A DNA stretch of 64,000 bases, taken from MRBY01 sp943371005. Its GTDB lineage: Bacteria; Cyanobacteriota; Cyanobacteriia; Cyanobacteriales; MRBY01. The notes under the pieces were generated by a model. That model made no database searches and was not told the DNA's origin. It was given only the letters and a program-made list of their open reading frames with translations. This document shows, one piece after another, positions 63,978 to 64,000 of the stretch; position 1 is the stretch's first letter; each line of letters opens with the position of its first letter. The stretch is taken from the NCBI GenBank assembly GCA_943371005.1, contig CALRTB020000015.1, positions 13,203-77,202 on the forward strand, in the 5' to 3' direction. The translations under genes and the position numbers were made by a program.

Positions 63978-64000
63978 GGTGAGCGTCGGGAGGATGTCAC
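63860..64000 (+). ncRNA. Probable TnpB guide (omega) RNA region
   Basis: The tnpB 3' end and following bases are GC-rich with hairpin-forming text (GCGCTCTCCCCGCTAGGGTG), the usual place of the omega RNA, whose guide is the flank past the element end. The right edge is cut by the window. Confidence 0.35.

Larger units (their letters stand above)
62700..64000 (+). mobile_element. IS200/IS605-type element carrying tnpB, right part beyond window
   Basis: The tnpB gene and GC-rich structured sequence after it are present. No tnpA is seen on either strand, so it may be a non-autonomous (IS1341-type) unit. Both ends are approximate; no inverted repeats are expected in this group. Confidence 0.55.

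Noticed and set aside
1..64000. tRNA or rRNA genes
   Set aside because: No cloverleaf or conserved rRNA text was noticed on either strand; a tRNAscan run would be needed to be certain.

Overview
The window looks like accessory DNA from a unicellular cyanobacterium. GGCGATCGCC (HIP1-type) octamers are scattered through almost every gene, and a Ycf46-type fragment and cyanobacterial-style WYL and Cmr proteins are present. The density of toxin-antitoxin genes, insertion sequences, a tyrosine recombinase and defence genes suggests a large plasmid or a genomic island. No replication gene, rRNA or tRNA was recognised, so the replicon cannot be named; a Picosynechococcus-type host is only a guess.

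Layout. Positions 1-3508 carry a small zinc-ribbon gene and a three-gene cassette (membrane/coiled-coil protein, helical protein, pentapeptide-repeat protein). Positions 3576-7334 hold a large RecB-like nuclease/helicase and a small membrane protein. At 7369-10293 a higBA locus is broken by an IS1634-type element with intact 22-bp ends and a 6-bp target duplication, and a second, orphan higA follows. A secreted NucA-type nuclease and a ycf46-like fragment come next.

The centre (11821-35994) is a type III-B CRISPR-Cas locus. Its parts are a WYL regulator (minus strand); a small membrane protein with cas1 and cas2; a leader; a 91-repeat array (15076-21919); a structured element and a decayed repeat; five small genes of unknown function; the cmr2-3-4-5-(6+1 fusion) operon; a CARF/HEPN-type effector; and a polynucleotide-kinase-WYL fusion. 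The array has two repeat sequence variants split cleanly at repeat 38/39, which records its growth direction. No cas6 was found. Cas10/Cmr2 keeps both HD and GGDD motifs and a HEPN effector is linked, so cyclic-oligoadenylate signalling is likely; Cmr4 appears to lack the usual catalytic Asp.

Positions 36077-40895 hold a methyltransferase gene beside an AlkB-like oxygenase gene, followed by a second, diverged copy of the three-gene cassette from the left end. Positions 41133-44827 hold a SHOCT-type membrane protein, a RelE-like/P-loop helicase with a frameshift, and a coiled-coil partner.

The minus-strand block 59378-44939 is a defence island: a DUF499-type ATPase, a DUF1156-type DNA methyltransferase, a PLD-SNF2 helicase, a DUF559 nuclease and several toxin-antitoxin or antitoxin-like genes. 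GC-rich palindromic repeats have spread between these genes and also lie in frame inside them. The right end has a tyrosine recombinase, a divergent HTH/zinc-ribbon gene, mazEF, a dead dual-specificity phosphatase gene and a TnpB gene with a probable guide-RNA region running to the window edge.
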